From positions 1,426,001-1,490,000 of the forward strand of contig NZ_PKFQ01000001.1 in NCBI RefSeq assembly GCF_002939475.1: a stretch of DNA of 64,000 nucleotides, given 5' to 3'. A model generated the notes under the pieces. It made no database searches. It had not been told where the DNA came from and worked only from the letters and a program-made list of their open reading frames with translations. Shown piece after piece: positions 28,045 to 36,854 of the stretch; positions within the stretch are counted from its first letter, which is position 1; the number at the start of each line of letters is the position of its first letter. A program made the position numbers and the translations under genes. Source of the DNA: Streptomyces cinnamoneus. Its GTDB lineage: Bacteria; Actinomycetota; Actinomycetes; Streptomycetales; Streptomycetaceae.

Positions 28045-29811
28045 TTACAGATACTGGCCGGTATTGGCCACGGTGTCGATGGAGCGGCCGGTGTCCGCGC
28101 CTTGTTTTCCGGTGACGAGGGTGCGGATGAAGACGATCCGCTCGCCCTTCTTTCCGGAGATGCGGGCCCAGTCGTCCGGGTTGGTGGTGTTGGGCAGGTC
28201 CTCGTTCTCCTTGAACTCGTCCACACAGGCGGCGAGCAGGTGGGAGACGCGGAGGCCCTTCTGGTTGTGGTCGAGGAACGCCTTGATCGCCATTTTCTTG
28301 GCCCGGTCCACAATGTTCTGGATCATGGCGCCGGAATTGAAGTCCTTGAAGTAGAGGACTTCCTTGTCTCCGTTGGCGTAGGTGACCTCGAGGAAGCGGT
28401 TCTCGTCGGATTCGGCGTACATCTGCTCGACGACCGACTGGATCATGGCGCCGACCGCCGCCTTCGGGGAGCCGCCGTGCTCGGCGAGGTCTTCCGCGTG
28501 GAGCGGGAGGGTCTCGGTGAGGTACTTCGAGAAGATGTCCTTGGCGGCCTCGGCGTCCGGGCGCTCGATCTTGATCTTGACGTCGAGGCGGCCGGGGCGC
28601 AGGATCGCGGGGTCGATCATGTCCTCGCGGTTGGAGGCGCCGATGACGATCACGTTCTCGAGGCCCTCGACGCCGTCGATCTCGGAGAGCAGCTGGGGGA
28701 CGATGGTGTTCTCCACGTCCGAGCTGACGCCGGAGCCGCGGGTGCGGAAGAGGGAGTCCATCTCGTCGAAGAAGACGATGACGGGGGTGCCCTCGCTGGC
28801 CTTCTCCCGGGCGCGCTGGAAGATCAGCCGGATGTGCCGCTCGGTTTCGCCGACGTACTTGTTGAGCAGCTCGGGGCCCTTGATGTTGAGGAAGAAGCTC
28901 TTGCCGGCGGGCTTGCCGGTGACTTCGGCGACCTTCTTCGCAAGGGAGTTGGCCACGGCTTTGGCGATGAGGGTCTTGCCGCAGCCGGGGGGGCCGTAGA
29001 GCAGGACGCCCTTGGGGGGCCGTAGTTCGTGCTCCTTGAAGAGGTCGGGGTAGAGGTAGGGGAGCTCGACGGCGTCGCGGATCAGCTCGATCTGGTTGCC
29101 CAGGCCGCCGATCTTGGAGTAGTCGATGTCCGGGACCTCTTCGAGGACGAGTTCTTCGACCTCGCTCTTGGGGATGACCTCGTAGACGTAGCCGGAGCGG
29201 GGTTCGAGCAGGAGGGCGTCGCCGGGGCGGATGGTGGTGTCCAGCAGGGGCTCGGCGAGCCGCACCACCCGCTCCTCGTCGGTGTGCCCGATGACCAGGG
29301 CGCGTTCGCCGTCCTCGAGGATCTCCTTGAGGGTGACGATGTCGCCGGCGCGCTCGAAGTGCATGGCTTCGACCACGTTGAGGGCCTCGTTGAGCATGAC
29401 CTCCTGGCCGGGCCGGAGGTCCTCGACCTCGACGCCGGGGCTGACGTTCACGCGGAGTTTGCGGCCTCCGGTGAAGATGTCGGCGGTGCCGTCGTCGTTG
29501 GGCTGCAGGAAGACGCCGAAGCCGGCCGGCGGCTGGGCGAGCCGGTCGACCTCCTCCTTGAGGGCCACGATCTGGTCCCGTGCCTCACGGAGGGTGTTCG
29601 CGAGTCGCTCGTTCTGTGCGGAGACGCCGGCCAGGTTCGTCTGGAGCTCGACGATCCGCTCTTCGAGAATCCTCGTGTGACGCGGAGAGTCGGCGAGCTT
29701 GCGTCGCAGGACGGCGATCTCCTGCTCGAGATAGGCAACCTGGCCCGCGGGGTCGTCAGACCCTCGTCCCGGCCGGATGCCGCGGTTCATGTCGTCGTCG
29801 TGGGCTGCCAC
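28045..29811 (-). CDS. arc: proteasome-associated AAA+ ATPase ARC (Mpa)
   Basis: The GTG at 29811 has GGAGGAGGTGAGG upstream and gives 588 residues. An N-terminal coiled coil (about 20-80) binds Pup, two OB domains follow, and the AAA+ module has Walker A at 273-280 (GPPGCGKT) and Walker B in [12 protein letters not shown]. The C-terminus is GQYL, the HbYX-type tail that opens the PrcA gate. The hexamer unfolds pupylated proteins and feeds them to the 20S core. It is called arc in Streptomyces and mpa in mycobacteria. Confidence 0.97.
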   Translation of the reverse strand: MAAHDDDMNRGIRPGRGSDDPAGQVAYLEQEIAVLRRKLADSPRHTRILEERIVELQTNLAGVSAQNERLANTLREARDQIVALKEEVDRLAQPPAGFGVFLQPNDDGTADIFTGGRKLRVNVSPGVEVEDLRPGQEVMLNEALNVVEAMHFERAGDIVTLKEILEDGERALVIGHTDEERVVRLAEPLLDTTIRPGDALLLEPRSGYVYEVIPKSEVEELVLEEVPDIDYSKIGGLGNQIELIRDAVELPYLYPDLFKEHELRPPKGVLLYGPPGCGKTLIAKAVANSLAKKVAEVTGKPAGKSFFLNIKGPELLNKYVGETERHIRLIFQRAREKASEGTPVIVFFDEMDSLFRTRGSGVSSDVENTIVPQLLSEIDGVEGLENVIVIGASNREDMIDPAILRPGRLDVKIKIERPDAEAAKDIFSKYLTETLPLHAEDLAEHGGSPKAAVGAMIQSVVEQMYAESDENRFLEVTYANGDKEVLYFKDFNSGAMIQNIVDRAKKMAIKAFLDHNQKGLRVSHLLAACVDEFKENEDLPNTTNPDDWARISGKKGERIVFIRTLVTGKQGADTGRSIDTVANTGQYL

Positions 29812-30053
29812 GGTCCTCACCTCCTCCAAGGGGAGCTGGACGCTTCCTGACCCTACCTGGGCCGGTGCAGGTTGAAACCCCTAGATCACAAACCCGGTCG
29901 GAGTGTGTCCGATCTTCACCCTTGCGCACGTCCTCACGTGAGGGGGATACCCACCCACCAACATCGGAAAGCGGGCGGTTGTATCGTCGACTCGGTCAAC
30001 ACCCGTCAGGGCTGGCTCCAATTGATTCACGAACGCAGGAAACGGCAGGCGAG

Positions 30054-30350
30054 ATGACCGTGCAGGATGAAGGACTCGGCGACCTGGAAGTCTGGATCGA
30101 CCAGGACCTGTGCACCGGTGACGGCATCTGCGCGCAGTACGCCCCCGAGGTCTTCGAGCTGGACGTCGACGGGCTGGCCTATGTGAAGAGCGCCGACGAC
30201 GAGCTGCTCCAGGACAAGGGTGCCACCACGCCCGTACCGCTGCCGTTGCTGAACGACGTCCGGGACTCCGCGAAGGAGTGTCCCGGTGACTGCATCCATG
30301 TGCGCCGGGTGTCCGACAAGGTCGAGGTCTTCGGTCCCGACGCCGAGTGA
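30054..30350 (+). CDS. ferredoxin
   Basis: The protein has 98 residues. Cys20, Cys26, Cys76 and Cys80 (CTGDGIC and CPGDC) form a reduced ligand set: the middle cysteine of the first motif is replaced by Asp/Gly. This is typical of 3Fe-4S ferredoxins that serve cytochromes P450 or mono-oxygenases. The longer loop between the motifs is usual for the ARC-linked actinobacterial form. It is divergent from arc. The redox partner is unknown; no P450 is in the window. Confidence 0.85.
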   Translation: MTVQDEGLGDLEVWIDQDLCTGDGICAQYAPEVFELDVDGLAYVKSADDELLQDKGATTPVPLPLLNDVRDSAKECPGDCIHVRRVSDKVEVFGPDAE

Positions 30351-30390
30351 GAGCGTCGTCACGGCGCGTTCCGGTACGGGCGGTGGCCGT

Positions 30391-30951
30391 TCACGCGCTC
30401 CGGGCGACGGGCGGTGTGGTCACCGTGAACTTCCCTCCGGTCCACCGCCACTTGACCGCTGTGCGCAGGTCCGGGCAGCAGCGGGGCACTCCGGGGCCGG
30501 AGTAGCCGGAGACGGTGGCCGAGACGGTGTCCTTGGCGGCCGTGAGGCCGGTGACGGTCATCCGCTGCCGCGGGTCGACGAGGGTGGCCCTGATGCGGGG
30601 TGCCGTGCCGTCGGGGTGCGGGGAGGCGAGGACGTAGACGCCGCTGGGCGGGGTGCCCCCGCCGGAGGCGCAGCGCACCGCGACGGCGGTCTCGGGGCGT
30701 CCGTCGCCGTCGAGGTCGGCCTGGGCCCGGTCGGTCACCTGGGGGCCGGCGCCGTGGCAGTCGAGGGGGTAGTGCGCGGTCTGCGGGTCGGGGGCGGCGG
30801 CGTGGGTCGTGGGTGTGGTGGCGGTGGCGTCACCGGGGCCTGCGAGGGCCGCGCCGGTGACCACGGCGGCCAGTGCGGCGGCGGTGGCGAGCCAGTGGAC
30901 GGGGCGGGGGCGGGTGTGCGGGTAGGCGGAGGGGCCTGCCGTGGGGTGCAC
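30391..30951 (-). CDS. secreted or membrane-anchored protein of unknown function
   Basis: The GTG at 30951 has AGGAG nine bases upstream and gives about 186 residues. One hydrophobic segment (VHWLATAAALAAVVTGAALA) after a short polar N-terminus acts as signal peptide or anchor. The exported part contains AQADLDGDGRPETAVAVRC, an FG-GAP/VCBS-like calcium-loop signature, and four cysteines. It ends 40 bases from the ferredoxin stop on the other strand. Function not recognised. Confidence 0.7.
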   Translation of the reverse strand: MHPTAGPSAYPHTRPRPVHWLATAAALAAVVTGAALAGPGDATATTPTTHAAAPDPQTAHYPLDCHGAGPQVTDRAQADLDGDGRPETAVAVRCASGGGTPPSGVYVLASPHPDGTAPRIRATLVDPRQRMTVTGLTAAKDTVSATVSGYSGPGVPRCCPDLRTAVKWRWTGGKFTVTTPPVARSA

Positions 30952-31054
30952 GCGCGCTGACTCCTGTGAGGCTGCGGGATGGGATCTTCCGCATCGTGCC
31001 ACACGGTCTGGCGCGGGGGAACAGTGGGCGGGGACCGGTGTGTCGGCCAACGCG

Positions 31055-31103
31055 CGCGCGCCGCCGCCGAGTTCCGCGGGGTGCGGTTCGGCGGCGGCGC
31101 GCG
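31055..31103 (-). terminator. terminator after trmI
   Basis: A perfect 16-base GC-only stem (CGCGCGCCGCCGCCGA and complement) with a 17-base loop lies just past the trmI stop codon. Confidence 0.75.
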
Positions 31104-31115
31104 GTGGTGCGGGGG

Positions 31116-32003
31116 TCAGCCCTTGTTGGGGCCTTCGTAGTCGTCGCCGTAGGCGCCCTTGGCGGGGCGGCGGCGGCGCATGGGGGGTTCCACGCCGTCC
31201 GCGAGGCGGCGGGCGGTGACGAGGAAGCCGGTGTGGCCGATCATCCGGTGGTCGGGGCGGACCGCGAGGCCCTCGACGTGCCAGTTGCGGATCATCGATT
31301 CCCAGGGCTGGGGCTCGGCGAAGCAGCCGATCTCGCGGATGGACTCGACGGTGCGTGCCAGCTGGGTGGTGGTGGCCACGTAGCAGCAGAGGATGCCGCC
31401 GGGGACGAGTGCCTTGGAGACGGCCTCCAGGCATTCCCAGGGGGCGAGCATGTCGAGGATCACGCGGTCGACGTCGGTGTCGGAGAGGTTGTCCTGGAGG
31501 TCGCCCACGGTGAGCTGCCAGGCGGGGTGGGGGCCGCCGAAGTAGCGCTCGACGTTCGCCTGGGCGATCTCGGCGAAGTCGGCGCGGCGCTCGTAGGAGT
31601 GCAGCATGCCCTGGTCGCCGATGGCGCGCAGCAGGAAGGCGCTGAGGGAGCCGGAGCCGACTCCGGCTTCGACGACGCGGGCGCCGGCGAAGATGTCGGC
31701 GAAGGCCAGGATCTGCCCCGCGTCCTTGGGGTAGACCACGGCGGCGCCGCGGGGCATGGACAGGACGTAGTCGGGGAGCAGGGGGCGCAGCGCGAGGTAG
31801 GCGACGTTTCCCGTGGTACGGACAACACTGCCCTCGGGAGCACCGATCAGCTCGTCGTGGGGGAAGGAACCCTTGTGGGTGTGGAAGTTCTTCCCGGCTT
31901 CGAGCGTGAAGGTGTAGTGGCGTCCCTTGGGGTCGGTGAGCTGGACCTGGTCCCCGACCTGGAAGGGCCCGCGACGGCGGGCGGCACCGGTCGGTTCGGA
32001 CAT
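31116..32003 (-). CDS. trmI: tRNA (adenine(58)-N1)-methyltransferase TrmI
   Basis: The ATG at 32003 gives 295 residues. The SAM-binding motif is VVEAGVGSGSLSAFLLRAIG. VILDMLAPWECLEAVSKALVPGG and NWHVEGLAVRPDHRMIGHTGF are TrmI motifs. The enzyme methylates A58 in the T-loop of tRNAs, as characterised for Rv2118c, the same position in M. tuberculosis. The N-terminal FQVGDQVQLTDPKGRHYTF strand domain matches the family. Confidence 0.95.
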   Translation of the reverse strand: MSEPTGAARRRGPFQVGDQVQLTDPKGRHYTFTLEAGKNFHTHKGSFPHDELIGAPEGSVVRTTGNVAYLALRPLLPDYVLSMPRGAAVVYPKDAGQILAFADIFAGARVVEAGVGSGSLSAFLLRAIGDQGMLHSYERRADFAEIAQANVERYFGGPHPAWQLTVGDLQDNLSDTDVDRVILDMLAPWECLEAVSKALVPGGILCCYVATTTQLARTVESIREIGCFAEPQPWESMIRNWHVEGLAVRPDHRMIGHTGFLVTARRLADGVEPPMRRRRPAKGAYGDDYEGPNKG

Positions 32004-32065
32004 GTGACCAGCGTACCGGGCCTGTGGGCGGCGCAGCACCACGGCGCCTGCCGGGGGGCGGGGGG

Positions 32066-33304
32066 TCAGGTGGTGGGGCGGGCCATGGCGGCGACGAAGG
32101 CGCGTTCGACGTCGGCGGTGGAGAGTACGCCGTAGACCTGGCCGGTGTCCTCGACGACGAGGTATTCGGTGGCGGGGGTGGTGCGGAGGGCGTCGAGGAG
32201 GTCTTCGCCGGTGAGGTCGGCGGGGATGCGCATGCCTTCCTTGATGTCCTGGGCGAGGGAGCCGGCCTCGACCCAGGGCCGGCGGTGTTCGGGGACGGCG
32301 ACGATGGCGGCTTCGCGGACGAGGGCGGTGGGGTTGCCGTGGCCGTCGACGACGACCAGGGCGCGGGCGCCGGCTTCGCCGGCGCGGCGCAGGGCTTCGG
32401 AGAGGGGGGTGGTGGGCTGGACGGGTACGGCGCGGCGGGTGAGGTTGCGGGCGCGCAGTTCGGGGAGGTGTTCGCGGAGGCGGGCCATGCGGAGGCTGTT
32501 GCCGGCGCCGGTCCAGATGATGGCGGCGAGGATGGCGGCGAGGAGTGCGTCGGTGAGGGCGTCGACGCCGGTGAAGTCGCGGGCGCCGTCGCCGATGCCG
32601 CCGTGGGTGAGGAGGGGCAGGCCGAGGAGGACGGCGACGGCGAGGGCGCGTCCGACCCAGGCGGCGGCGATGGTGCCGGTCATGGGTTTGCCGCTGATCT
32701 TCCAGACGACGGCGCGGAGCATGCGGCCGCCGTCGAGGGGGAGGCCGGGCAGGAGGTTGAAGGCCGCGACGAGCAGGTTGGAGATCATGAGGCCGGCCAG
32801 CAGGACGCCGGGGACGGTGCCGGGTTCGACGGCAAGCATGGCGAGGTAGAAGACGCCGGCGAGGGCCAGGGAGAGCAGGGGGCCGACGAAGGCGAGGACG
32901 AATTCGCGGCCGGGGGTTTCGCTCTCTTTTTCGATCTCGGAGACGCCGCCGAAGAACTGGAGCTGGATGCGGCGTACGGGGAGTTTGAAGCGCAGGGCGG
33001 CGACGGTGTGGGCGAGCTCGTGGATGAGGACGGAGGCGTAGAAGGCGACGGCGAAGAAGAGGGCGACGAGGTAGCGGAGGCGGCCGAGGTCGGGCAGGAC
33101 GCGGTCGAGCTGGCCGCCGAAGACCCAGGTGATGAGGGCGGCGACGAGGAACCAGCTGGGGGCGACGTAGACGGGCACGCCGAAGGGGCGGCCCATGAGG
33201 ATGCCGCCGCCGCTCTCGCGGGGGCGCTGCGGCTTGCGGTCTTGGGGGCCGGCCGGTGGGCCGGCGCCTCCGACGCCGGTGTCGCCCTGCCCGCTGTCGT
33301 TCAC
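32066..33304 (-). CDS. site-2 protease (peptidase M50) with C-terminal CBS pair
   Basis: From the GTG at 33304 (GAGGGG upstream) the protein has 412 residues. His95, Glu96 and His99 form the zinc motif HELAH, and LPLDGGRML supplies the third ligand Asp. About five to six membrane helices surround these. A pair of CBS domains covers residues about 290-405. CBS-linked M50 proteases cleave membrane proteins and are thought to respond to nucleotides; substrates here are unknown. An in-frame ATG farther upstream exists but has no ribosome site as good. Confidence 0.9.
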   Translation of the reverse strand: MNDSGQGDTGVGGAGPPAGPQDRKPQRPRESGGGILMGRPFGVPVYVAPSWFLVAALITWVFGGQLDRVLPDLGRLRYLVALFFAVAFYASVLIHELAHTVAALRFKLPVRRIQLQFFGGVSEIEKESETPGREFVLAFVGPLLSLALAGVFYLAMLAVEPGTVPGVLLAGLMISNLLVAAFNLLPGLPLDGGRMLRAVVWKISGKPMTGTIAAAWVGRALAVAVLLGLPLLTHGGIGDGARDFTGVDALTDALLAAILAAIIWTGAGNSLRMARLREHLPELRARNLTRRAVPVQPTTPLSEALRRAGEAGARALVVVDGHGNPTALVREAAIVAVPEHRRPWVEAGSLAQDIKEGMRIPADLTGEDLLDALRTTPATEYLVVEDTGQVYGVLSTADVERAFVAAMARPTT

Positions 33305-33427
33305 GGTGTCCCCTCGTCGCTCCGGCCCCGGCACCGAATGGTGCGATGTCACGATCATGCAGTGCGAAGGGGTCTGTCGTCGATGGTATGCGTCCGACTG
33401 TCAGTAGCGGGCCGTAGGGTCTGTGTC

Positions 33428-34414
33428 ATGGATAGCGCTACCGAGAACTGTGCCGGGGGTGCGCCGGGCCCGGCGGTGGGCCGTGGGGGGCGGCCGGCGG
33501 GGCCCGGGCGGCCGGCTTCGTTGTCGCCGTCGCGGGCGGCCGATTTCATGCAGTGTCCGCTGCTCTACCGCTTCCGGGTGATCGACAGGCTGCCGGAGAA
33601 GCCGAGTGCGGCGGCGACGCGGGGCACGGTGGTGCATGCGGTGCTGGAGCGGCTGTTCGACGCTCCGGCTGCCGACCGTACGGCGGTGCGGGCGCGGGGG
33701 CTGGTGCCGGGTGAGTGGGAGAAGCTGCTGGCGTCCCGCCCGGAGCTCGCTCAGTTGTTCCAGGGTGAGGACGGGGCGCAGGATCCGGCTCTGCTGGCGA
33801 CGTGGCTGGGTGAGGCGGAGCGGCTGGTCGAGCGGTGGTTCTCGCTGGAGGATCCGACGCGGCTGGAGCCGGCGGAGCGGGAGCTCTTCGTGGAGACGGT
33901 GCTGGAGGACGCGGGGGCGTCGGGTCTGACGCTGCGGGGCATCGTCGACCGGGTGGACGTGGCGCCGACGGGCGACGTGCGCATCGTGGACTACAAGACG
34001 GGCAAGGCCCCGGCGCCGCGGTACCGCGAGGGTGCCCTGTTCCAGATGATGTTCTACGCGCTGGTGATCTGGCGGTTGCGCGGCCGGGTGCCGCGGCGGT
34101 TGCAGCTGGTCTACCTGGGCAGCGGTGACGTGCTGACGTATGACCCGGTGGAGGCGGAGCTGCTGGCCGTGGAGCGGAAGCTGCGGGCGCTGTGGGAGGC
34201 GATCTCGCTGGCGACGGACACGGGTGACTGGCGGCCGAGGCCGACGAAGCTGTGCGGCTGGTGTGACCATCAGGCGGTGTGCCCCGAGTTCGGTGGCACT
34301 CCCCCGCCGTATCCGCTGCCGCTGCCCGGTCAGCGCGGTGGGCCTTCGGGCGGTGCGAGCGGTGGTCCGGCCGTTCCCGCCGGTGAGGAGCAGGGCAGAA
34401 TGGACCCGGTCTAG
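33428..34414 (+). CDS. RecB/Cas4-like PD-(D/E)XK nuclease with Fe-S cysteines
   Basis: The 328-residue protein has the RecB nuclease signature: SPSRAADFMQCPLLYRFRVI, RGTVVHAVLERLF, LRGIVDRVDV and RIVDYKTGKAP. Cys43, Cys276, Cys279 and Cys285 follow the C-n-CxxC-x5-C arrangement of 4Fe-4S Cas4/AddB-type nucleases. It should be a DNA exonuclease in repair. No cas genes or AddAB/RecBCD partners are nearby. It occupies the position of Rv2119 next to trmI in M. tuberculosis. The response regulator follows 15 bases later. Confidence 0.88.
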   Translation: MDSATENCAGGAPGPAVGRGGRPAGPGRPASLSPSRAADFMQCPLLYRFRVIDRLPEKPSAAATRGTVVHAVLERLFDAPAADRTAVRARGLVPGEWEKLLASRPELAQLFQGEDGAQDPALLATWLGEAERLVERWFSLEDPTRLEPAERELFVETVLEDAGASGLTLRGIVDRVDVAPTGDVRIVDYKTGKAPAPRYREGALFQMMFYALVIWRLRGRVPRRLQLVYLGSGDVLTYDPVEAELLAVERKLRALWEAISLATDTGDWRPRPTKLCGWCDHQAVCPEFGGTPPPYPLPLPGQRGGPSGGASGGPAVPAGEEQGRMDPV

Positions 34415-34429
34415 CGAAGGAGTGTTCCT

Positions 34430-35101
34430 GTGGCGATCCGGGTCCTATTGGTCGACGACCAGCCGCTGCTGCGTACCGGCTTCCGCATGATTTTGGAGGC
34501 CGAGCAGGATCTGGCGGTGGTGGGTGAGGCCGGGGACGGTCTGCAGGCGTTGGACCAGGTCCGGGCGTTGCAGCCGGATGTGGTGCTGATGGACATCCGG
34601 ATGCCCCGCATGGACGGGGTGGAGGCGACCCGGCAGATCACGGGGCCCGAGCGGAACGGGCCGGCGAAGGTGCTGGTGCTGACCACCTTCGACCTCGACG
34701 AGTACGTGGTGGAGGCGCTGCGTGCGGGGGCCAGCGGGTTCCTGCTGAAGGACGCGCCGGCACATGAGCTGGTCCAGGCGATCCGGGTGGTCGCGGGCGG
34801 TGAGGCGATGCTGGCTCCGAGCATCACGCGGCGGCTGCTCGACAAGTACGCGGGGCACCTGCCGTCGGGTGAGGAGCCGCTGCCGGACACGCTGAACACG
34901 CTGACCGACCGTGAGGTCGAGGTGTTGAAGCTGGTCGCCCGTGGCTTGTCGAACGCGGAGATCGCGGCGGATCTGTTCGTGAGCGAGACGACGGTGAAGA
35001 CCCATGTCGGGCACGTGCTGACGAAGCTCGGGCTGCGGGACCGGGTGCAGGCCGCGGTCTACGCCTATGAGAGCGGACTGGTGCGCCCCGGCGCCCAGTA
35101 G
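34430..35101 (+). CDS. NarL/LuxR-family response regulator
   Basis: The GTG start with GAAGGAG upstream gives 223 residues. The receiver domain has the acidic pair Asp9/Asp10, phospho-acceptor Asp55 (VLMDIRMP) and conserved Lys in FLLKDAP. The LuxR-type HTH occupies the C-terminus (LTDREVEVLKLVARGLSNAE, ETTVKTHVGHVLTKLGLRD). No sensor kinase is adjacent, so it is an orphan regulator here. It sits 15 bases after the nuclease gene and may be co-transcribed with it. Confidence 0.93.
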   Translation: MAIRVLLVDDQPLLRTGFRMILEAEQDLAVVGEAGDGLQALDQVRALQPDVVLMDIRMPRMDGVEATRQITGPERNGPAKVLVLTTFDLDEYVVEALRAGASGFLLKDAPAHELVQAIRVVAGGEAMLAPSITRRLLDKYAGHLPSGEEPLPDTLNTLTDREVEVLKLVARGLSNAEIAADLFVSETTVKTHVGHVLTKLGLRDRVQAAVYAYESGLVRPGAQ

Positions 35102-35113
35102 GGCGCCGGGGCG
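35084..35113. terminator. bidirectional terminator overlapping the response regulator stop
   Basis: CGCCCCGGCGCCC and its exact complement flank a 4-base AGTA loop. The left arm is inside the last codons of the response regulator. The right arm faces the convergent binding-protein gene. Confidence 0.7.
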
Positions 35114-35139
35114 TTGCCCTGGCTGGTCGTGGGGCCGGT

Positions 35140-36726
35140 TCAGCCCTTGCCGGCCTTGCTGATCTCCCAGAATCGGAAGACGGTCGAGGAGTCGAGCGTC
35201 CACTGGAGTCCGGAGATCCGGTCGCTGGAGACGGCGTACTGCTTGCCCTGCCACAGCGGCAGCAGCGGTACGTCCTGGGCGACGGTGTTCTGGAGCTTGA
35301 CGAAGTCGCCGACGGTGGCCGCGCGGCTGCCCTGGGCGGCCGTGGCCGGGAGGATGCCGGCTATCTCCTTGGACTGGTAGTTGTTGCCGAGCACGTTGTC
35401 CTCGCCGAAGAAGGGCGAGGTGAAGTTGTCGGGGTCCGGGTAGTCGGGCACCCAGCCCTTGACGTAGACGCCGTACTTTCCGGCCTCGATGCCCTTCTCG
35501 TACTCGTCGAGCGGGACGCTCTGGACGTCCGCTTCGAAGAGCCCGCTGGCGTTGAGCTGCTTGGCGATCTCCTGGAACTCCGGCACGGTGCCCGGGCCGT
35601 AGCGGACGGGGGTGGCCCACAGGGTGAGCTTGACCTTGCCGCTGATGTTCGCGGACTTCAGGGCCGCGGTGGCCTTGTCGAGCTGCGGGCGGTCGCCGTA
35701 GACGTCGAAGAACGGGGTCCGGTGGCTGGTGATGCCGCTGGGGACGACCGAGTAGAGGGGCTCGGCGGTGCGCTTGTAGACGTCGCGGACCAGCGAGCTG
35801 CGGTCGATGAGGTAGGCGATGGCCTTGCGGACGCCGACCTTGCCGACCACGGGGTCCTTGGTGTTGAAGACCAGGTGCTGGACTTCGGCGCTGGTGCCCT
35901 CGACGACCTTGATGTCCTTGCCGCCGCTGGTTTCGAGGTCGGCGATGTCCTTCATGGCCAGGCCTCGGTAGGCCAGGTCGATGTCGCCCTTGACCACGGC
36001 GTCCTTCAGGGCGTCCTGCTCGCCGTGGAAGAACTTGAGGGTCATGCCCTTGTTCTGGACGGTGGCCGGGCCCTTGTAGGAGGCGTTGACCTTGAAGACG
36101 GCCTTGGACTTGTCGTAGGAGTCCAGTTTGTAGACGCCGGAGCCGACGGCCTTGCCGTCGGTGCGCAGCTTGTCCATCGAGTACTCGGTGTGGTCGACGA
36201 TGGAGCCGGCACCGGAGGCGATCTTCTGCGGGAACGTGGCGTCGGAGCGGCTGAGCCGGAAGATCACGGTGGACTTGTCCGGCGTCTGGATGTCCTTGAT
36301 CGAGGACAGCATCGTGGCCGCGGGACCGTTCTTGTCCTTGATCTTCAGGGTCCGGCGGAAGGAGTAGGCGACGTCCTCGGAGGTGAGGTCGTGGCCGTTG
36401 CTGAACTTCAGCCCGTCCTGGAGGGTGCACTGGTAGACGGTGCTGCTGTCGTCCTTGAACTTGCAGCTCTTGGCGGCCTCCGGCTGGGGGACCGTGCTTC
36501 CCTTGGGGAAGCTCAGCAGCGACTGGAAGACGTTGTTGAAGAGCAGCCAGGAGCCCGGGTCGTAGCCGGAGGCCGGGTCGGTGGATAGCACCTCGTCCGA
36601 CATCCCCATGACCACCGACTCCCCGGTGCCGGCCGCGTTGCCGTCTTCCGATCCGCACCCGCTGAGCAGGGCGGCGGCAAGCCCCGCGCCGAGCGGGGCG
36701 GCGAGCCACTGGTCACGTTTCCTCAC
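35140..36726 (-). CDS. family 5 (oligopeptide-type) extracellular binding lipoprotein, copy 1
   Basis: The GTG at 36726 (GAGGAA seven bases upstream) gives 528 residues. A lipoprotein signal peptide ends in the lipobox LLSGC. LKFSNGHDLTSEDVAYSFRR, IAYLIDRSSLVRDVYKRTAE and KGWVPDYPDPDNFTSPFFGE are SBP_bac_5 motifs. Such proteins bind peptides or related ligands outside the membrane and hand them to an Opp/Dpp permease. No permease or ATPase is in the window. It is paralogous along its length to the next gene upstream. Confidence 0.88.
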   Translation of the reverse strand: MRKRDQWLAAPLGAGLAAALLSGCGSEDGNAAGTGESVVMGMSDEVLSTDPASGYDPGSWLLFNNVFQSLLSFPKGSTVPQPEAAKSCKFKDDSSTVYQCTLQDGLKFSNGHDLTSEDVAYSFRRTLKIKDKNGPAATMLSSIKDIQTPDKSTVIFRLSRSDATFPQKIASGAGSIVDHTEYSMDKLRTDGKAVGSGVYKLDSYDKSKAVFKVNASYKGPATVQNKGMTLKFFHGEQDALKDAVVKGDIDLAYRGLAMKDIADLETSGGKDIKVVEGTSAEVQHLVFNTKDPVVGKVGVRKAIAYLIDRSSLVRDVYKRTAEPLYSVVPSGITSHRTPFFDVYGDRPQLDKATAALKSANISGKVKLTLWATPVRYGPGTVPEFQEIAKQLNASGLFEADVQSVPLDEYEKGIEAGKYGVYVKGWVPDYPDPDNFTSPFFGEDNVLGNNYQSKEIAGILPATAAQGSRAATVGDFVKLQNTVAQDVPLLPLWQGKQYAVSSDRISGLQWTLDSSTVFRFWEISKAGKG

Positions 36727-36800
36727 GTGCACGTTCCTCACAGTTCTTGATCGCTGACGAGACCGTCTGTCGCTGTAGAGCGTTCTGTGGAGCTGGTGAA

Positions 36801-36818
36801 GCAGGTGGAGCAGGTGGA
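36801..36818. repeat. short tandem repeat between the two binding-protein genes
   Basis: GCAGGTGGA occurs twice in direct succession within the 128-base gap between the two paralogous lipoprotein genes. Purpose unknown; it may be incidental. Confidence 0.4.
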
Positions 36819-36854
36819 GCGTTGGTATGGAGTTGAACGAGGTGCTGCCGGTGG

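Noticed and set aside
29872..30057. 61-codon plus-strand ORF before the ferredoxin gene
   Set aside because: It overlaps the ferredoxin start, lacks a ribosome site and its composition looks non-coding.
33428..34414. Cas4 of a CRISPR system
   Set aside because: No repeats, spacers or other cas genes occur in the window; the gene is the Rv2119-type nuclease.
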